Shown in pieces: positions 23,555 through 34,373 of a DNA stretch of 64,000 nucleotides; position 1 is the first letter of the stretch, and every line of letters starts with the position of its first letter. This stretch comes from Eutypa lata (lineage: Eukaryota; Ascomycota; Sordariomycetes; Xylariales; Diatrypaceae), in assembly GCA_022661535.1 (NCBI GenBank), contig JAKULF010000003.1, positions 3,224,001 through 3,288,000 on the forward strand, read 5' to 3'. Both the position numbers and the translations under genes were made by a program. The notes beneath the pieces are model-generated. The model was not told the DNA's origin. It saw nothing but the letters and a program-made list of their open reading frames with translations, and made no database searches.

Positions 23555-25823
23555 AACGCGGCTGGGGGCTCGCTGACACGGGGACTGTGAGTTCTTTGTG
23601 ACATGGCGGTTTGAAAGCCTAGCCTCTAGGAGATGTTGATTGTATCTAATCGATAGCCTTGGGAGAAACCGAATGGAGGGTCTATCATCTTTCGAGGCAT
23701 TACTTATTGATTAACACTTATTTACCCGCTAGCCAATGAGAATTGTTAAATATAGAATATTGAGCCCAAAACTGCAGTGACATCTGTATAACACATCCAT
23801 TCTATTTGTGACTTGGGTGAGCTTAAGTGTCATATAACCCGAGTTTCTTAACACCTTCTTTTACTGGATATTGAAGAAGGAATCATGACGAGAATACGCA
23901 TTAGTTGGGCTGATCGGGTACGATGGATATATGTATGCTGGCCTAGATGTATGGTTCCAGCGCTACCAATTCATATATGCCTCCTTGGCCTCCAATGCCT
24001 CTACTAGTGTTGTTACGAGCTAATTAGCTAACCAGATCTCCCTCCAAGCTACTTAGGAAGATGCTGATTACGGAAATGAAACACCTCAGAGATCAGGTTG
24101 TCGTTGACCTTGTGATCATCGAGATCCCCATTGATAAGACGTTACCTACTTCCCCGGGAATCCACCCCCCTCCGCAAAACGGGATCTCGGTTCCACAGCG
24201 ATCAGTAAAACCATGGTCATACTGGTTTCAATTGTAACAAGCATTTCTTATGGTGAAGCTCGCAGGCTTGCTAGCCTGTAAGCTTGTAAATCGCTAAGAA
24301 AAGAATGCAAAAAGTGCGTCGCCTATCAGTTCCTTCCTAGCGACAGGCCGTGACGCAGCATTCCCGAGACAAACAATGTTGCGGGTTTAGCGTAGCGATG
24401 TTACGTACAAGTATGTATTGTAGGTATGAGGAAAGAATTCCAACCAATCGGAGGTTTATTTCTTGACTATCGGCAGTACTACTTCATACCTTACCTAGTT
24501 ACCTCTCTCTAACTTTGGGCGCTCTAATGAGATGTCACATGCATTAACCGATTGAACACTCAATTCCACACTCTCTCTTTGACGTGTCCAAACACCCATT
24601 TCTTCGTTTGCTTAATACCCAAGGTAGGAGATAGGTAATTAGGTAAGGTAGGTTACGTTGTCTACTCAAATTGAAGAGACAACAAGTTATTCAGATATTT
24701 ACCTACCTACATAAGGTATGTATGTAAGAATACAAACATGCCTCTGATTCAGAGTTCAGGTTGAACAAGTGTTTATAACCATCTCCCCTTCTGCTTTACC
24801 GTTTCTTCCTTTCCTTCTTCTACTGCTTCTGCTGCTTCTACCCTTACCTTAAAGCTCTAAATTGATCTTCAACGGGAAAGAAACCGGCGCTTATCATTTC
24901 TGGGGGTTCTGCCAAAGCACCGTTTCTTTTTGGTGTCACTTGACATGGTTTCCAATTTTCCTCTGCCCACAAAGACTATATAACACCTAGCCTCCCAAAC
25001 CCAAGAGGGTGACGAGAGCTCGTGAAAGGTCAATTCCATTATCCCTCCTATCATTTCGCCGAACCCTTTTTCTTTTCAGCTTGTCAACCGGTGATAAAAG
25101 TTGAATGTGACGGATGGGGCCCTGGGATCATTGCGCCAACCACTAAAAAGCCGAGGAATTGGTGGGTGTGGTGCCGCCGACCAGCCGTTCTAAGACCAAC
25201 TGATTTCCAGGCGTCCAGGGTATTTCTGGCCCGCCACTTTTATTCGTCCACTACGCAGGTACGTAGGTTTTTGGAGGGGTGGAAAGGTACAGGTGAAGGG
25301 TGGGAGAACTCCGCAATAAGGACAGGACAGGAGCAAGCATTAAGATACCTACCTACCTACTACGAAGTAGCACCATTCCCTCATTCCCTTTTACCCCTAA
25401 GTTTAAACCGTTCGTATCCTGCCTGTACCGAGAAGTGGCCACGACGGTGACAACCATAACGACGGCAACAACCACGACAGCAATTTAACAGGAAGCCAAT
25501 TGTTAGTTGACGAACGGCTCCGTTAGACACCCATACGTCTTTGGGAATTTCGACAACGAGCTATCTTGATTTCACAAGCTTTCCCCAAACCTCTTTTGGG
25601 GACTGGATCCTGCCCAATCCTGCACGTCTTTTCTATCTATGCACGATCAGTCCAATCATCAATAGGGGGGGTACCCATGAATGACCATTCAGCGATTACC
25701 AGCTGGCTTGCTCCGCATGATATCGGGGCGACATTCTAAACTAACCGCTCCAGCGAGCTTCGGCTACCGTGGCCTCCATGATTATCCTCCTCTGGGGCTG
25801 ACGTAGGAAGACGCATCGAACGA
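23555..25823. other. intergenic region upstream of the RBR gene
   Basis: No gene supported. The 142-codon frame at 25022-25450 begins at GTG, not ATG, and lacks coding character. Pyrimidine-rich tracts (24780-24850), GGTA/CCTA repeats (24620-24720, 25345-25360) and a low-complexity ACGACGGYAACAAC-like run (about 25440-25490) suggest long promoter or leader sequence of the RBR gene. Confidence 0.5.
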
Positions 25824-28446
25824 ATGGAATCTATACATTATGGAGCAGGGAAGCACCGGCCCCGGCATCATCGCCATTCACGCAGCCCATCTCTATCCCG
25901 CTACAATGATTGGGAGTTGCAAGGTGACACCATCCCTAATTCGCTGCCTTACCGCACTCGAAGACATGAAGTACAAAGACCCGACAGTAGGGTCCCCAGA
26001 CAATCCTCTCATCGACATAGACGTGCATCCGAAGATATTCGCACTCCCGATCCAATGCCTCGGCCGTCACGCAGGGTGGCCCGTTCCGTCACCGTCACAG
26101 ATCGGAGTAGTAGGAGCCGAAAGCGATACGATGAGGACGATGAGGAGGATGATCGCACAAGGTCGAGGTTGAGGGCGAGATCAAGTTCGAGTTCTAGTTC
26201 TGTAAGGAGTAGTCGGCATAGCGAATCTATCGTCCCTGAGACCCCACCTAGACAGACGCGCAGACGCCGTTCCATTGCGCGTGTTAGGAGGACCTCAGTA
26301 TCCTCCTCTGAAAGCTCAAGTGCCGAACTTACGCCATCGGTGTCTACCCAAGATGAAAGAAAGGAACGCCGACCTACAAGAAAGCAAATCGAAGTAGTAT
26401 CAGAACCCGAACCCGGGCCCTCGCGCCAGCAGGGTAGGCGCCAGAAAAAGGTCTTATACGTGGAGGAAAGTGATCACGCTGGCATTTACGAAGAACCTTT
26501 GCCTATACGCGCTCGGGGGAACAAGTCTCCACCTCGGCAACGGCACAGAAGACATTCGGATTCTCGAAGCAGTTCCCAAAAACGGTATCATCGAGAGCGC
26601 CACGATGAAGGGAAGTACATCACCTCGGCCAAGAGGTATGTAAAGCATCTCGCTCTGAGAGACAAATTATATTGATTGATCGTCTTGTGTCTAGGCCATC
26701 TAAACCGTATAGGAAATACTATGGATCTGAATCATATTCCGAGAAAACCTCACGTATACGCCCACATACCACTTCAAGCTCCCATGTGGCCTCGTCTCAC
26801 AGCTTAGGCTCTTCATCGAGACGTTCGTCAGCATTGGGCGCTTTTTTGGGCCCGCTTCGCCATACTCCAGAGAAATCCACAAAGCTGTGAGATGAATATT
26901 CCTGTTTGTATTCTTTTTCTTTTTCTATAGGACTAACGATTGGGTAGCGTGGAATGTGTTATATGTCTTGACGAAATGTCCTCGACCAAGGCACCAAAGC
27001 TCAAATGTGGCCATCGCATATGTTTTTCTTGCTTAAAACGTAGCTTCAAGAACTCGATCAAAGATCCATCCCAGATGCCACCCAAGTGCTGTGCAAACCA
27101 TATCCCTTCGAAACTAGTCAATGAACAGTTCAGCACCGAGTTCAAGAAGAATTGGAATCGAAAATTTGCCGAGTATTCGACTCGAAACCGCGTCTACTGC
27201 CCGAAGAAAAGTTGCGGTCAGTGGGTTAAACCAGAACGGATCCGTGAGCGAAACGGTCGCAAATACGCCAAATGCAGCCGGTGCGACACCAAAATCTGCT
27301 GCGCTTGCAACGGGAAGTGGCACGAGTCTAGGAAATGCCCTAGAGATGAAGAGACGCGCCAGATCTTGCAGCAGGCGAAGGAAGAAGGCTGGCAACGGTG
27401 TTTCAATTGTCGTACTCTAATCGAACTGAAGGAAGGGTGTAACCACATGACATGGTACGTACATGATTGATTTGTTTTGCTCATTATGAAAAACTTGTTA
27501 ATTCTTGTTCAGCCATTGCGGCTCTGAATTCTGCATGATATGTGGAGCGAAATGGAAAAGTTGCGAGTGCCCGTGGTTTAGCTACGATACGATTGAGCAG
27601 GATCCACCTGATCTTATGCAGATGCCCAGCCCTGGTCTGGATCGGGAGCCACGGAATGGCGGTGATGGCATAATCCCGCGTGATTTTAGAACAGGACGCG
27701 GGCCCTTGCCGGGAGCTCGCGGACGTCAGCCTACTTATGAAGAAGATCTATATCGCCGCCGCGTACAGGAACTGGAAGATGAGGAGTACGCTCGAAGATT
27801 ACAATATGATGAACGAGATGATGATGATTACACGAGTGATTACGGCAATGATGGCGGTCTAGGAAATGCGGCTGGCCGCTTCGTGAATGACGAGTATAGG
27901 CGCGGGTCTCAGAGCCTTGTACAACCACCCCCACCGCCTCCAGCGTTCGAGAGGACGACCTCTGTTGCGGATTACGTCTCTGGTGTCAACAGAGCAAGGG
28001 GGAAGCGTGGAGCGTCGATCGACCGTCTCGCTGATCGGTTCTCGGAGCAACGGCAAGGGAACAGCCCGATCCATCGGTCGTACGGTAACCCGATAGCACA
28101 TGCAGCCGGTCCGTCCATGGCGATGGGACCGCCGCCTCCGCCTCTGGCCGGGGCGCCAAGCCCACTGCTCATGCGGCATCATACGATGGATGACGAGATT
28201 TTCAGCAGCCCCCGAGGCATTCGTCTCTCGGAGCGAATGACCCCGAGAAGGGCCACGCTCGATTACATGGACGAAGTGGAGGTATACGCTCCGCAGCAGA
28301 GCCGGAGACGATACCAGGAACCCAGCCACTCCGTGCTAGCCGGGCTCACAGGACCGGGGCGCGGATTGGATCGCGTGTTCGAATGGAGTAAACACGTGGA
28401 ACCGGGGGTTCCGGATAACCACACGGTTTCGACTATTACTACTTGA
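25824..28446 (+). CDS. RBR-type (RING1-IBR-RING2) E3 ubiquitin ligase
   Basis: Transfers ubiquitin from an E2 through a thioester on a RING2 cysteine to substrate. Four exons: 25824-26635, 26695-26886, 26948-27454 and 27513-28446. The introns are 59, 61 and 58 nt (donors GTATGT, GTGAGA, GTACGT) with all phases consistent, giving 814 aa. Residues 1-330 are Arg/Ser-rich and disordered (serine runs, RS-like). RING1 starts at 338 (C338, C341, C355, H357, C360, C363). The IBR lies at about 410-475 (YCPKKSCGQW, CSRCDTKICCAC). RING2 is at about 485-530 (CFNCRTLIELKEGCNHMTC). By alignment to HHARI Cys357 and Parkin Cys431 the catalytic cysteine is C504, whose codon is split by intron 3. The remaining 280 residues are low complexity with Pro runs and several RR/ER patches. 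The substrate is unknown. Confidence 0.92.
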
Positions 28447-29783
28447 TTTCATAATGCACAAGAAAGGCGCATGGTAGCGGTGTTTCATGAGGTTGGTTGG
28501 TCCCTTCTGCCCCCAACAACGACAACAACAACAGTAGCATCGCCGGGTTTTGCGGCGACTTATGATGTCTTCTACGATGCATGATTTATTATTTATCTAT
28601 TTTTGGGGAGATTTCTGCATACTTCGCTAGTTCTACTTGATGCTTAAAGAAACGGCATTTTATGGATTTTGTATGATAAGTAGAAAGAGGGAGATACTAC
28701 TACACCAGTTCGGCATTGTTCGGGTTTGATTTGTTAATATTGTATGGGACGGATGGGCGGACGGATGGATGGATGGATGGCTGGGTGAATGAATAGGTTA
28801 GGATCAGATGGTTGCCGGTCATATTGGAAGGGCGAAGTGGTGTTTATCTACATTGATGGTGTTTTATTTTATGTGTTTATATTTTTGATATGTAGACTTT
28901 TAAGCAACTCTCACCAGTTTTCTCTTGTGTTTTTAACTTGAACAAAGTGCTGATGGTATATTGATGGTATTGTGTTGCTTAAAAGAGAAGTCAACCCCAA
29001 TCTTCCTATGACTATACATGAATAAATAAATATACCATACTTTCTAATGAGGTAGATATCTCAAGACACATGTGACTTTATTCCAGTCTCAAGGCGTTGG
29101 TGGGGCCGGACTTGCCTAGTGAGCAACCAGAGGCTAGAGCTACCTAAACGTTAGGTGCTTGTTTTACGAGCGCATACGAAACATGTCGTATCGCTATAAG
29201 CTATCTTTGGAGCCCGATAAATGACATCAGGACATATCTAACCCCTGTGAATGACAGTGACATTGGCCCGCCCACTCGGTGCAAGTTCATCTGTAGGTGC
29301 AGATTCATGATGGGATTTCTCCTGTAAATCTGTTGAATCTCCACTGAACTTGCATTTACTTACACAACTGAACCCAAGATCTTTGTGCTCATACAAAATC
29401 AGTGGTTAGTAGTAACAGTTTTATTTTTATTCTCTTTTTCTAGGCAACTTATCTTGTATAGTGTCAGTAAAATAATGTTATATTACATACATAGTTTCTT
29501 CTTACCCCTTATTATAATTTAAATTAGATATTTAAAAGTGTTTATATTACCAGGTACTTTAGTTAAACTAAGTTTCAGGGTCGTTCTTTCATGACGACGT
29601 TCCTTTTCTATAACTATTCCCGAGCTTGTCCTACCTACTGTCCAACCCCAGCCTAAGCTACATCCATACATACATACATACTCACATACTTACCTAGACA
29701 TTGCTGCATGACAAATGACACAACGTCCAGGGCCTTCCTATCCTCTGTGGGCGTTTCTTATTTCGCCAGTCTAGATTAGCGCG
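28447..29783. other. intergenic region
   Basis: Lies between two plus-strand genes, so it should hold the RBR 3' UTR and the lipase promoter. A GGAT microsatellite lies at 28763-28780. ACATACATAC repeats precede the lipase start at about 29670-29685. No additional gene is seen. Confidence 0.55.
28763..28780. repeat. (GGAT)4.5 microsatellite
   Basis: Four and a half GGAT units within a broader GGAYGGG-like stretch. Confidence 0.85.
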
Positions 29784-32700
29784 ATGCTACTCTTACACCA
29801 GGTCGGCAGCCTCAAGATCGGTGAAGTCGTGCGATACACCGTGACCTACACGCCGTCACGCGACCGGATCCTACCCTCCCCCGAGTTCCTGTACCTGCGC
29901 ATCCGAAACACGTCGCCCATCCCGTTGCGGGCCGCCTTCGTCCACGGCCCGTACACCCTCTCCGTCGCTGCCTACCCTTCCCACTTCGACCCCAACGTCA
30001 AGTTCGAGAACCCCCGCCGCTATGGCGTCCCCGAGCACGAACCTATGCTCAAAGCCGGCGGCACCTGGCTGTGCAAGCTGACCGTTCCCGACAACATACG
30101 CGAGAGCGCCGGCACCGGCGCCGCCAGGGGGGACTTCGCCGACGCTTCCGCCTCCTCCCAGCACGACGGAGACGGCTCTGCCACCCAGAGCGCCTCGTGG
30201 ATCGTCGAGGTCACGAGCCAGGTCATATTCTCGAGCAGCGCCGCCGTCGGGTACGAGGTCATGCTCGCGCGCGACGAGAAGAGTCTGAGTCTGAACAGCG
30301 TCCCGGTTGCCAAAAATAATCAGGCGCCAGTGCCGCAGCCCGGCAAAGTCAGCGACTTCCAGCAGAGCATCGGGGCCAAAGATGGTCACCATCCCGCACA
30401 GCACAAGGGCGTGTTTTCCAGAGCCATCGCGCTGAAGGCCGAGGATACGGCGAGTTTGTGGAATACGCCGCAGCTGCCGGGCTGGCGCGATTGGGACTAT
30501 GGGAGGACTAAGAGCGAGGGGGAAGAGACGGCGGTTCATAGCATGACGGACCAGTCGCAAGAGGCACCCGAAAATATAGCGAAGAGGAAGAGGCCAAAGA
30601 AAGTCCATCTAGTGGTGTTAACGCACGGCCTGCACAGTAACCTCAGTGCCGATATGTTGTTCATGAAGGAGAGTATCGACGCGACTGTAAGGCAAGCCAA
30701 GATCGATGCGAAAGCAAGGAGAGCACGGGAGAAGCAAGATAAAGATGCACAGGACACGAAAACACGCCCAGGGACGTCTGATAACGAGAACCAAGAGGAT
30801 AAAAGTATATCTCGTGAGGAAGAAGAGGAATACGACGATGAGGAAGTCATAGTACGGGGTTTCTCGGGAAACGCAACCCGGACCGAAAGGGGCATTAAGT
30901 TTCTAGGTAAAAGACTGGCCCGTTTCGTGCTTTCCATGACTTATCCAGATCAACCCTTTCTCCCGGTCATGAAGAAAGCTACGGGGAGCATTGCCCTCCC
31001 TTTCCGGGGAGAGGACTCGAAAGACGAATCCGGTGCAACTGCGGCACACAAAAATAGTACTGTTCACAAGGCGGGACATCACCATGATCGAGCTTTTCAG
31101 ATCACAAGCATCAGTTTTATTGGGCATTCACTGGGCGGCCTTGTCCAGACCTACGCCATTGCATATATCCAGAAGCATTCGCCTCAGTTTTTCAACATTA
31201 TTCGACCGATTAACTTTATCACTCTCGCCTCTCCCATGCTAGGACTTAGCAATGAGAACCCATTATATGTCAAGTTTGCCCTTGATTTTGGCCTTGTAGG
31301 TAGGACTGGGCAGGATCTGGGTCTTACTTGGCGCGCTCCCACAATCGCTCGGAGTGGTTGGGGTGCTCTAGTTGGAACCCTCGGTGAAACCGCCCATAAG
31401 AAGGTCATGGGTGAGGTTCAGCCAGAATCCAAGCCGCTACTGCGCATTCTTCCTACCGGTCCTGCACATGTTGCCTTAAAGAAATTCCGAAACCGGACGT
31501 TATACTCCAACGTTGTGAATGATGGTATCGTCCCGCTTCGCACCAGTTGTCTTCTTTTTCTGGACTGGCAAGGTCTAGAGAGAGTAGATAAGGCTCGAAG
31601 AGAAGCTGGACTAGTTGAAACGGTTGTCGGTTTTGGATGGGCCGAACTCACGGGTGCCAATGTATCATCTCGGCAAGGCCCTTGGACTCCAGAAGTCGAA
31701 GAGGTTTCGGAAACTAGCTCCTCCCCTCCGGACGACAAACACGGTGGTTCACACGAGGTGCCGCAGCCTCCCAGCAATGCGACAGTCGAGGATGACAGGA
31801 AAAGCCTCAGCCTAGCCAGGGCATCATACCAGGGTAACGATCAGTCGCAAAACTCTCAGACGAACAACGATTTTCCCTTCTCTGGGTTCTTCAACTTCTT
31901 CAAGTCGAGCGAGTCGAAGGCACAAACTCAGAAGCCACCTGACATCTCCCCGCGCGAAAGCAAGATATACCAGCGCAGCCAGACGCTGAAGCTCGAAGAC
32001 GCTACCGCAAGCAGCTCTGCGAACTCGAGTACATCGAAGGTCACGGCCGGCCATGAGGTGGGCGAGGGGCACGAGAACGGCGTGCCTGCGCCTCCTCGGA
32101 CGACGTTCTTCGAGTCTGCCGGCGACTTGCTGAATCCCAAATTAGCACCAGTAGAATTCCTCATCGACCCATCCCGGCGTCCTCGAACTATTTTCCACGA
32201 TCGAGTATACCATCCCTCCGACATTCCTCCACCACCATACAAGAAGCGAACGACTGGGTCGCTAGCCATCCGCCATAGGTCATCCAACCGCGACAAAACA
32301 CCCTCTTCGCCTCAAGGAGGCGCTGCCGCCAGCACATCATCCTCGCCCTACCAGACCCCGAACCTCGGCGTAGCGCACCAGGACTCAGTCAGCTCGACGC
32401 GTGACTACGACGACACGGCAAACCAGACCGCGCACTCCGATCAACAACGTGACCAGATGATGGCCGTGGCCGAAGGGGACGGGGACGTGGTGATCGACAG
32501 CTCGAGCATGAAGGTTGAGGAGAAGATTGCGCGGGCCTACCACCGCGACCTCAGCTGGCGCAAGGTCCTCGTCAAGCTCGAGCCCGACGCCCACAACAAC
32601 ATCATCGTGCGGCGCGCCTTCTCCAACGCCCACGGCTGGCCCGTCGTCAAGCATCTCTGCGACGCCCACTTCAGTGACAGCGTGGCCGCGCGGACGCGCG

Positions 32701-33440
32701 ACGAGTTAGAAGAGGGCGGCGAGCGCGCGAGGCCCGTCGCTCAGAGTCCCGATAAGACGGGGGCTGAGACGGGCACGCAGGAGGATAGTATCCCGAGGGG
32801 GGAGATGAGGGGTGGTGGTTGTGGCGGGGAAGGAAAAGGGAAAGGGGCCAAACAACAGCCGGAACACGCCCATGCTCGTACGGCGAGCGAGGCGCTCGAG
32901 GCTCGTGATGAGGTCCCCGATCTCCGCTTACCGGGGCGGGCGCGAGGTAACAGCAACTTGGCGTCTCGTAGCAGCGCCGCCGCCCGCCCCGACTACTACT
33001 CCTGCGACAGGTCCGACTCGGGCGCTTGGAGCGATCGCGATTTCGCCGACAGCGGCGACGAGAGCGAGTTCGATTACGATCTGGCTTACGGCCATTTCAA
33101 GCAGGCTGAGAGTCCAGGAGACGAGGAAAATAAGCGCAAAGGCAAGGGGAAGGGCAAGGACCCCGAGAGGCCCAACAGCCCTAGCTGGAACTGGACGGAG
33201 AAGATCGTTGGGAAAGGCGCGGGCAAGAAGGGCAGGGGGCCACGGAGCCCTCAACGGGGTCGTCAGAGTCCGCAGGGCATGGAGAGGTCGGAGAGCTCGC
33301 AGAGTGCTCAGAGTGCTCAGCAGAATACGCTGGAGAATCAACACGCGCAGAACGCAAAGGAAAACACGCAGGATGCACAGAGCACGCAGGCTCCTACTAC
33401 GAGTCCTCATCCGGTGGCGCCCCAGAGTCCAGCAGCGTAG
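29784..33440 (+). CDS. DUF676 serine esterase / Rog1-like lipase
   Basis: Predicted lipid hydrolase of the alpha/beta-hydrolase fold; yeast Rog1 of this family is a monoacylglycerol lipase. Single exon, 1218 aa. The N terminus (MLLLHQVGSLKIGEVVRYTV, then RIRNTSPIPLRAAFVHGPYT) matches the usual start of long fungal members and precedes the hydrolase by about 250 residues. The hydrolase begins at HLVVLTHGLHSN (275-286). It is interrupted by a charged insert (about 305-350), then GFSGNATRTERGI. The nucleophile motif is IGHSLGG with Ser449. NDGIVPLRTS (about 575) follows. Residues 620-890 are disordered. A second conserved block (KVLVKLEPDAHNNIIVRRAF, then NAHGWPVVKHLCDAHF) lies near 930-970. The tail, Gly/Lys- and finally Gln/Ala/Ser-rich, is low complexity. 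No signal peptide. Confidence 0.93.
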   Translation: MLLLHQVGSLKIGEVVRYTVTYTPSRDRILPSPEFLYLRIRNTSPIPLRAAFVHGPYTLSVAAYPSHFDPNVKFENPRRYGVPEHEPMLKAGGTWLCKLTVPDNIRESAGTGAARGDFADASASSQHDGDGSATQSASWIVEVTSQVIFSSSAAVGYEVMLARDEKSLSLNSVPVAKNNQAPVPQPGKVSDFQQSIGAKDGHHPAQHKGVFSRAIALKAEDTASLWNTPQLPGWRDWDYGRTKSEGEETAVHSMTDQSQEAPENIAKRKRPKKVHLVVLTHGLHSNLSADMLFMKESIDATVRQAKIDAKARRAREKQDKDAQDTKTRPGTSDNENQEDKSISREEEEEYDDEEVIVRGFSGNATRTERGIKFLGKRLARFVLSMTYPDQPFLPVMKKATGSIALPFRGEDSKDESGATAAHKNSTVHKAGHHHDRAFQITSISFIGHSLGGLVQTYAIAYIQKHSPQFFNIIRPINFITLASPMLGLSNENPLYVKFALDFGLVGRTGQDLGLTWRAPTIARSGWGALVGTLGETAHKKVMGEVQPESKPLLRILPTGPAHVALKKFRNRTLYSNVVNDGIVPLRTSCLLFLDWQGLERVDKARREAGLVETVVGFGWAELTGANVSSRQGPWTPEVEEVSETSSSPPDDKHGGSHEVPQPPSNATVEDDRKSLSLARASYQGNDQSQNSQTNNDFPFSGFFNFFKSSESKAQTQKPPDISPRESKIYQRSQTLKLEDATASSSANSSTSKVTAGHEVGEGHENGVPAPPRTTFFESAGDLLNPKLAPVEFLIDPSRRPRTIFHDRVYHPSDIPPPPYKKRTTGSLAIRHRSSNRDKTPSSPQGGAAASTSSSPYQTPNLGVAHQDSVSSTRDYDDTANQTAHSDQQRDQMMAVAEGDGDVVIDSSSMKVEEKIARAYHRDLSWRKVLVKLEPDAHNNIIVRRAFSNAHGWPVVKHLCDAHFSDSVAARTRDELEEGGERARPVAQSPDKTGAETGTQEDSIPRGEMRGGGCGGEGKGKGAKQQPEHAHARTASEALEARDEVPDLRLPGRARGNSNLASRSSAAARPDYYSCDRSDSGAWSDRDFADSGDESEFDYDLAYGHFKQAESPGDEENKRKGKGKGKDPERPNSPSWNWTEKIVGKGAGKKGRGPRSPQRGRQSPQGMERSESSQSAQSAQQNTLENQHAQNAKENTQDAQSTQAPTTSPHPVAPQSPAA

Positions 33441-33724
33441 ACTATGATAGACGGCGGCTTCTTACATACTTTCATACATACCTATCTATCCCATGTCGTT
33501 CGTGCACGAGGCAGGCGAGCACATGAGGTTTGGGGGTCCTCTACATAGGCGGACAAAAGTAATTTTTTACGTGAAAGAGGAAGGCGAGAAAACAGAAGAG
33601 AGAGAATACGGCAATAACAACCGAAACCGTTACATATTAAAAAAACCCAACTCGGCGCGTCACAATCACGACACGGCGCGGCGCGGCATAGTATAGCATT
33701 GCATTAGCATAGTATGGCGTAGTA

Positions 33725-33753
33725 GGATGGATGGATGGATGGATGGATGGATG
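33725..33753. repeat. (GGAT)7 microsatellite
   Basis: Seven consecutive GGAT units 285 bases after the lipase stop codon, likely in or just beyond its 3' UTR. Confidence 0.93.
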
Positions 33754-34332
33754 ACAACGGACGGGTCTTGCCCAGTTGTACAGTATTAACTAACTACATA
33801 GAAGGAAAGCATCGCGATTGGTACATAATTAGCAATAGAGAAGAGAACGAAACTGGGATTTTTGAGTATTGGTTGTTTGTTAGCTTATATATTATGTATA
33901 TATATTATATTTATTTTAATCAATTACCTTGTTCAGCCATAACAAATCTTAAGTTTCTATTAACAATCGAGGAGGTGATGAATTTGCGAAATACTATGTA
34001 TAAACTCGCGGGCAAGGAAATGAAATCAAGTGGTGGTTACCTGTAGAACGAATAAGGGGCTTGGTCATAGCTACTACATACATATGTACATAGCTAACTA
34101 GGTGCATGGATGATGGAAAATAGGAGACCCACAGGCACGCGATGATGTGATTGTAGCTAAGCGTCATCAGACAGACAGAAGCTTATTGTGTACATAGGTA
34201 GGTATGTAGTTAACTACCAGTTACCAATTACAACCCTAACACATATTGCATCATAGGGAGATGATAGACAAGATCCCATCTTATTTTAGACAACCCCAAA
34301 TAAACGATCTGTATATGACTAAGCCATCGTCA

Positions 34333-34373
34333 ATTTTTTCTTTCTTTTTTTTTCTTTCTTTTTTTTTCTTTCT
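34333..34373. repeat. tandem polypyrimidine repeat
   Basis: Pure C/T run made of two copies of a CTTTC plus poly-T unit after an initial T-run. A second polypyrimidine tract lies at 34569-34603. Confidence 0.85.

Noticed and set aside
25022..25450. 142-codon plus frame upstream of the RBR gene
   Set aside because: Starts at GTG and lies in promoter-like, repeat-containing DNA.
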